Source: Verrucomicrobiia bacterium
GTDB lineage: Bacteria > Verrucomicrobiota > Verrucomicrobiia > Verrucomicrobiales > Akkermansiaceae
DNA: 7,558 bases
Reading direction: 5' to 3'
Assembly (NCBI GenBank): GCA_947460915.1
Contig: CANHKJ010000143.1
Location: 1 to 7,558, forward strand
The translations under genes and the position numbers were made by a program. The notes beneath the pieces are model-generated. The model ran no database searches and had not been told where the DNA came from. It saw nothing but the letters and a program-made list of their open reading frames with translations. The number at the start of each line of letters is the position of its first letter. Position 1 is the stretch's first letter. Below are positions 6,555-7,558 of this stretch, piece by piece.

Positions 6555-7273
6555 GAAAAATTTGCGCGCTACTGACAATCGCTTTTCTACTATGCCAATG
6601 CGGTAACGGCGATGGTTTTGCGACCTATGTTCCCGGTCCTGCAAGCATGGTTACCCGCACACAGGCACTGGCCTCGGCCTACGCTTACACCCAAGTTCGT
6701 TGGAAACCATTCACGAAAAACATTCTGCACGGCAGCGATGCAGACGGCATTTTCGTGCAGACACCAGATCTCAGTCTTCAAAATCCTGGACCAGGCCGAG
6801 GCTATTGGTCACCCGATCAAGAGCAAATCAGCATGCCTTACCAATGGGGGGGCTTTGATACGCCTAAAACATTTCTCGGCAAAATTCGCGACGGCTACGC
6901 CGCTGGTGATGTCGCGACACAGGCGAAAAAACAAGCAGGTGACGCCGCAGTGAGCAGACACGCCGCTGGAGTCGATTGCTCTGGCTTCGTCTCCCGCTGC
7001 TGGCGTTTGGCTAGGCCCGTTTCTACTGCTGAAATGCCCGCGGTCACAACGCCGATCTCGTGGGATGATCTCAAACCAGGTGATATTCTGCTCACCAAGG
7101 GTCACGTCATTTTGTTTGACCGGTGGCTTACGCATGGCAGTAACCTCGTGGCCTACGAAGCTGGACCCCTCCCCGCCTGGAAAGTTTCCTGCAATCATTT
7201 TTCCGTCAAAAAACTTCTCCAACGCGGCTACGCACCTCGCCGTTATCTCTACATCATCGAACCAAGCTCATGA
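6551..7273 (+). CDS. NlpC/P60-family cell-wall hydrolase, probable lipoprotein
   Basis: This 240-residue protein begins MRKICALLTIAFLLCQCG, a short signal peptide. Cys17 after L-C-Q could be lipidated, but Gln at -1 is atypical, so lipoprotein status is only likely. NlpC/P60 enzymes are papain-like Cys peptidases or amidases that cut peptidoglycan stem peptides. The catalytic Cys143 lies in VDCSGFVSRCW, preceded by the family's YxWGG element at YQWGG (97-101). The catalytic His185 is in GHVILFD, after the usual KPGDIL (175-180). The third polar residue is unclear. About 40 residues separate YQWGG from the Cys, more than in most members. The chosen start overlaps the phosphatase stop by ATGA; an in-frame ATG at 6509 would put 14 polar residues before the signal peptide and is rejected. 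The frame contains a G7 tract at 6846-6852 coding for part of the WGG element. Confidence 0.88.
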   Translation: MRKICALLTIAFLLCQCGNGDGFATYVPGPASMVTRTQALASAYAYTQVRWKPFTKNILHGSDADGIFVQTPDLSLQNPGPGRGYWSPDQEQISMPYQWGGFDTPKTFLGKIRDGYAAGDVATQAKKQAGDAAVSRHAAGVDCSGFVSRCWRLARPVSTAEMPAVTTPISWDDLKPGDILLTKGHVILFDRWLTHGSNLVAYEAGPLPAWKVSCNHFSVKKLLQRGYAPRRYLYIIEPSS

Positions 7274-7558
7274 GAAAAATCCTCACTTTTGTCGCGACCG
7301 CTCTCGTCGCCCTCAGTCTATTTTCTTTCTGGTATTTCCAGCAAGAGCGAGTGCTCAAGCGCAAGCTCGACAATCTCATCGAGGATCTCAATTTCACACC
7401 CGATAGCACCCGAACCACACGCTTGATCAAAAGTTCATCGATTACCTCATACTTCGATGTTGCAACCGAAATCTCATCGCCCATCGAAGAAGCTAACGGA
7501 AATTTTTCCCATGAAGATCTTAGCAGCGGCTATGCAGGACTCGCTGAATATGCACGCG
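7270..7558 (+). CDS. Partial single-span membrane-anchored protein, third gene of the phosphatase operon
   Basis: The ATG at 7270 overlaps the stop of the hydrolase gene (ATGA), and the frame stays open to the end of the window, giving 96 residues. It starts MRKIL, then a hydrophobic segment to about residue 22, then a basic, helical stretch QQERVLKRKLDNLIEDL (24-40) and a polar region with many Ser and Thr. This predicts an N-terminal anchor or signal peptide with the rest in the periplasm. The region after residue 40 might be the start of an NTF2-like fold, but too little is visible to call it. No Shine-Dalgarno is visible, so it probably depends on coupling to the upstream gene. Function unknown. 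Confidence 0.75.
   Translation, partial: MRKILTFVATALVALSLFSFWYFQQERVLKRKLDNLIEDLNFTPDSTRTTRLIKSSSITSYFDVATEISSPIEEANGNFSHEDLSSGYAGLAEYAR

Noticed and set aside
7270..7280. Hydrolase gene and third operon gene both begin with the same 11 bases (ATGAGAAAAAT)
   Set aside because: Both encode MRKI at the start of a signal or anchor segment, a common solution; the similarity stops immediately after, so there is no sign of recent duplication.

Overview
The window looks like a chromosomal stretch of a member of the Verrucomicrobiota, probably near the Akkermansiaceae/Verrucomicrobiales. This is inferred from three things: a secreted protein of degenerate helical repeats with a recurring W-A-x-x-D-P-x-A-A pattern, a small tandem AP2-like protein, and the scarcity of Shine-Dalgarno sites. 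No rRNA, tRNA or other direct phylogenetic marker is present. Base composition is moderate, near half G+C by eye. Coding density is high, with nine genes and no gap longer than about 110 bases. I see no mobile element, CRISPR array, tRNA or rRNA gene, phage gene or pseudogene.

Left block (1-3174, + strand): the 3' part of a hydrophilic helical protein with two LTxxQ-like motifs (start lies outside the window) is followed after 11 bases by an ABC ATPase. The ATPase gene overlaps a polytopic permease gene by ATGA. The last two form a complete ABC-2-type exporter whose cargo cannot be read from the sequence.

Middle block: a membrane-anchored M23/LytM peptidase with all active-site residues (3286-4107, +) converges, with a 5-base gap, on a small two-repeat AP2-like protein (4113-4544, -). 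Directly upstream of that protein's start lies a 22-base near-palindrome, the best candidate operator in the window. Further upstream on the same strand is a 457-residue exported repeat protein (4610-5983, -).

Right block (6066-7558, +): transcribed divergently from the repeat protein are a low-molecular-weight protein-tyrosine phosphatase of the eukaryote-like class, an NlpC/P60 cell-wall hydrolase probably exported as a lipoprotein, and the start of a single-span membrane protein that runs off the window. Each neighbouring pair overlaps by ATGA, so the three are almost certainly one translationally coupled operon.

The shared theme is the cell envelope: an exporter, two peptidoglycan hydrolases from different families, and an exported repeat protein. 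Most of this is recognisable family biology. The parts most worth following up are the AP2-like protein with its adjacent palindrome, the phosphatase-hydrolase-membrane protein operon, and the start-codon context (TC before ATG in six of eight genes, only one clear Shine-Dalgarno).
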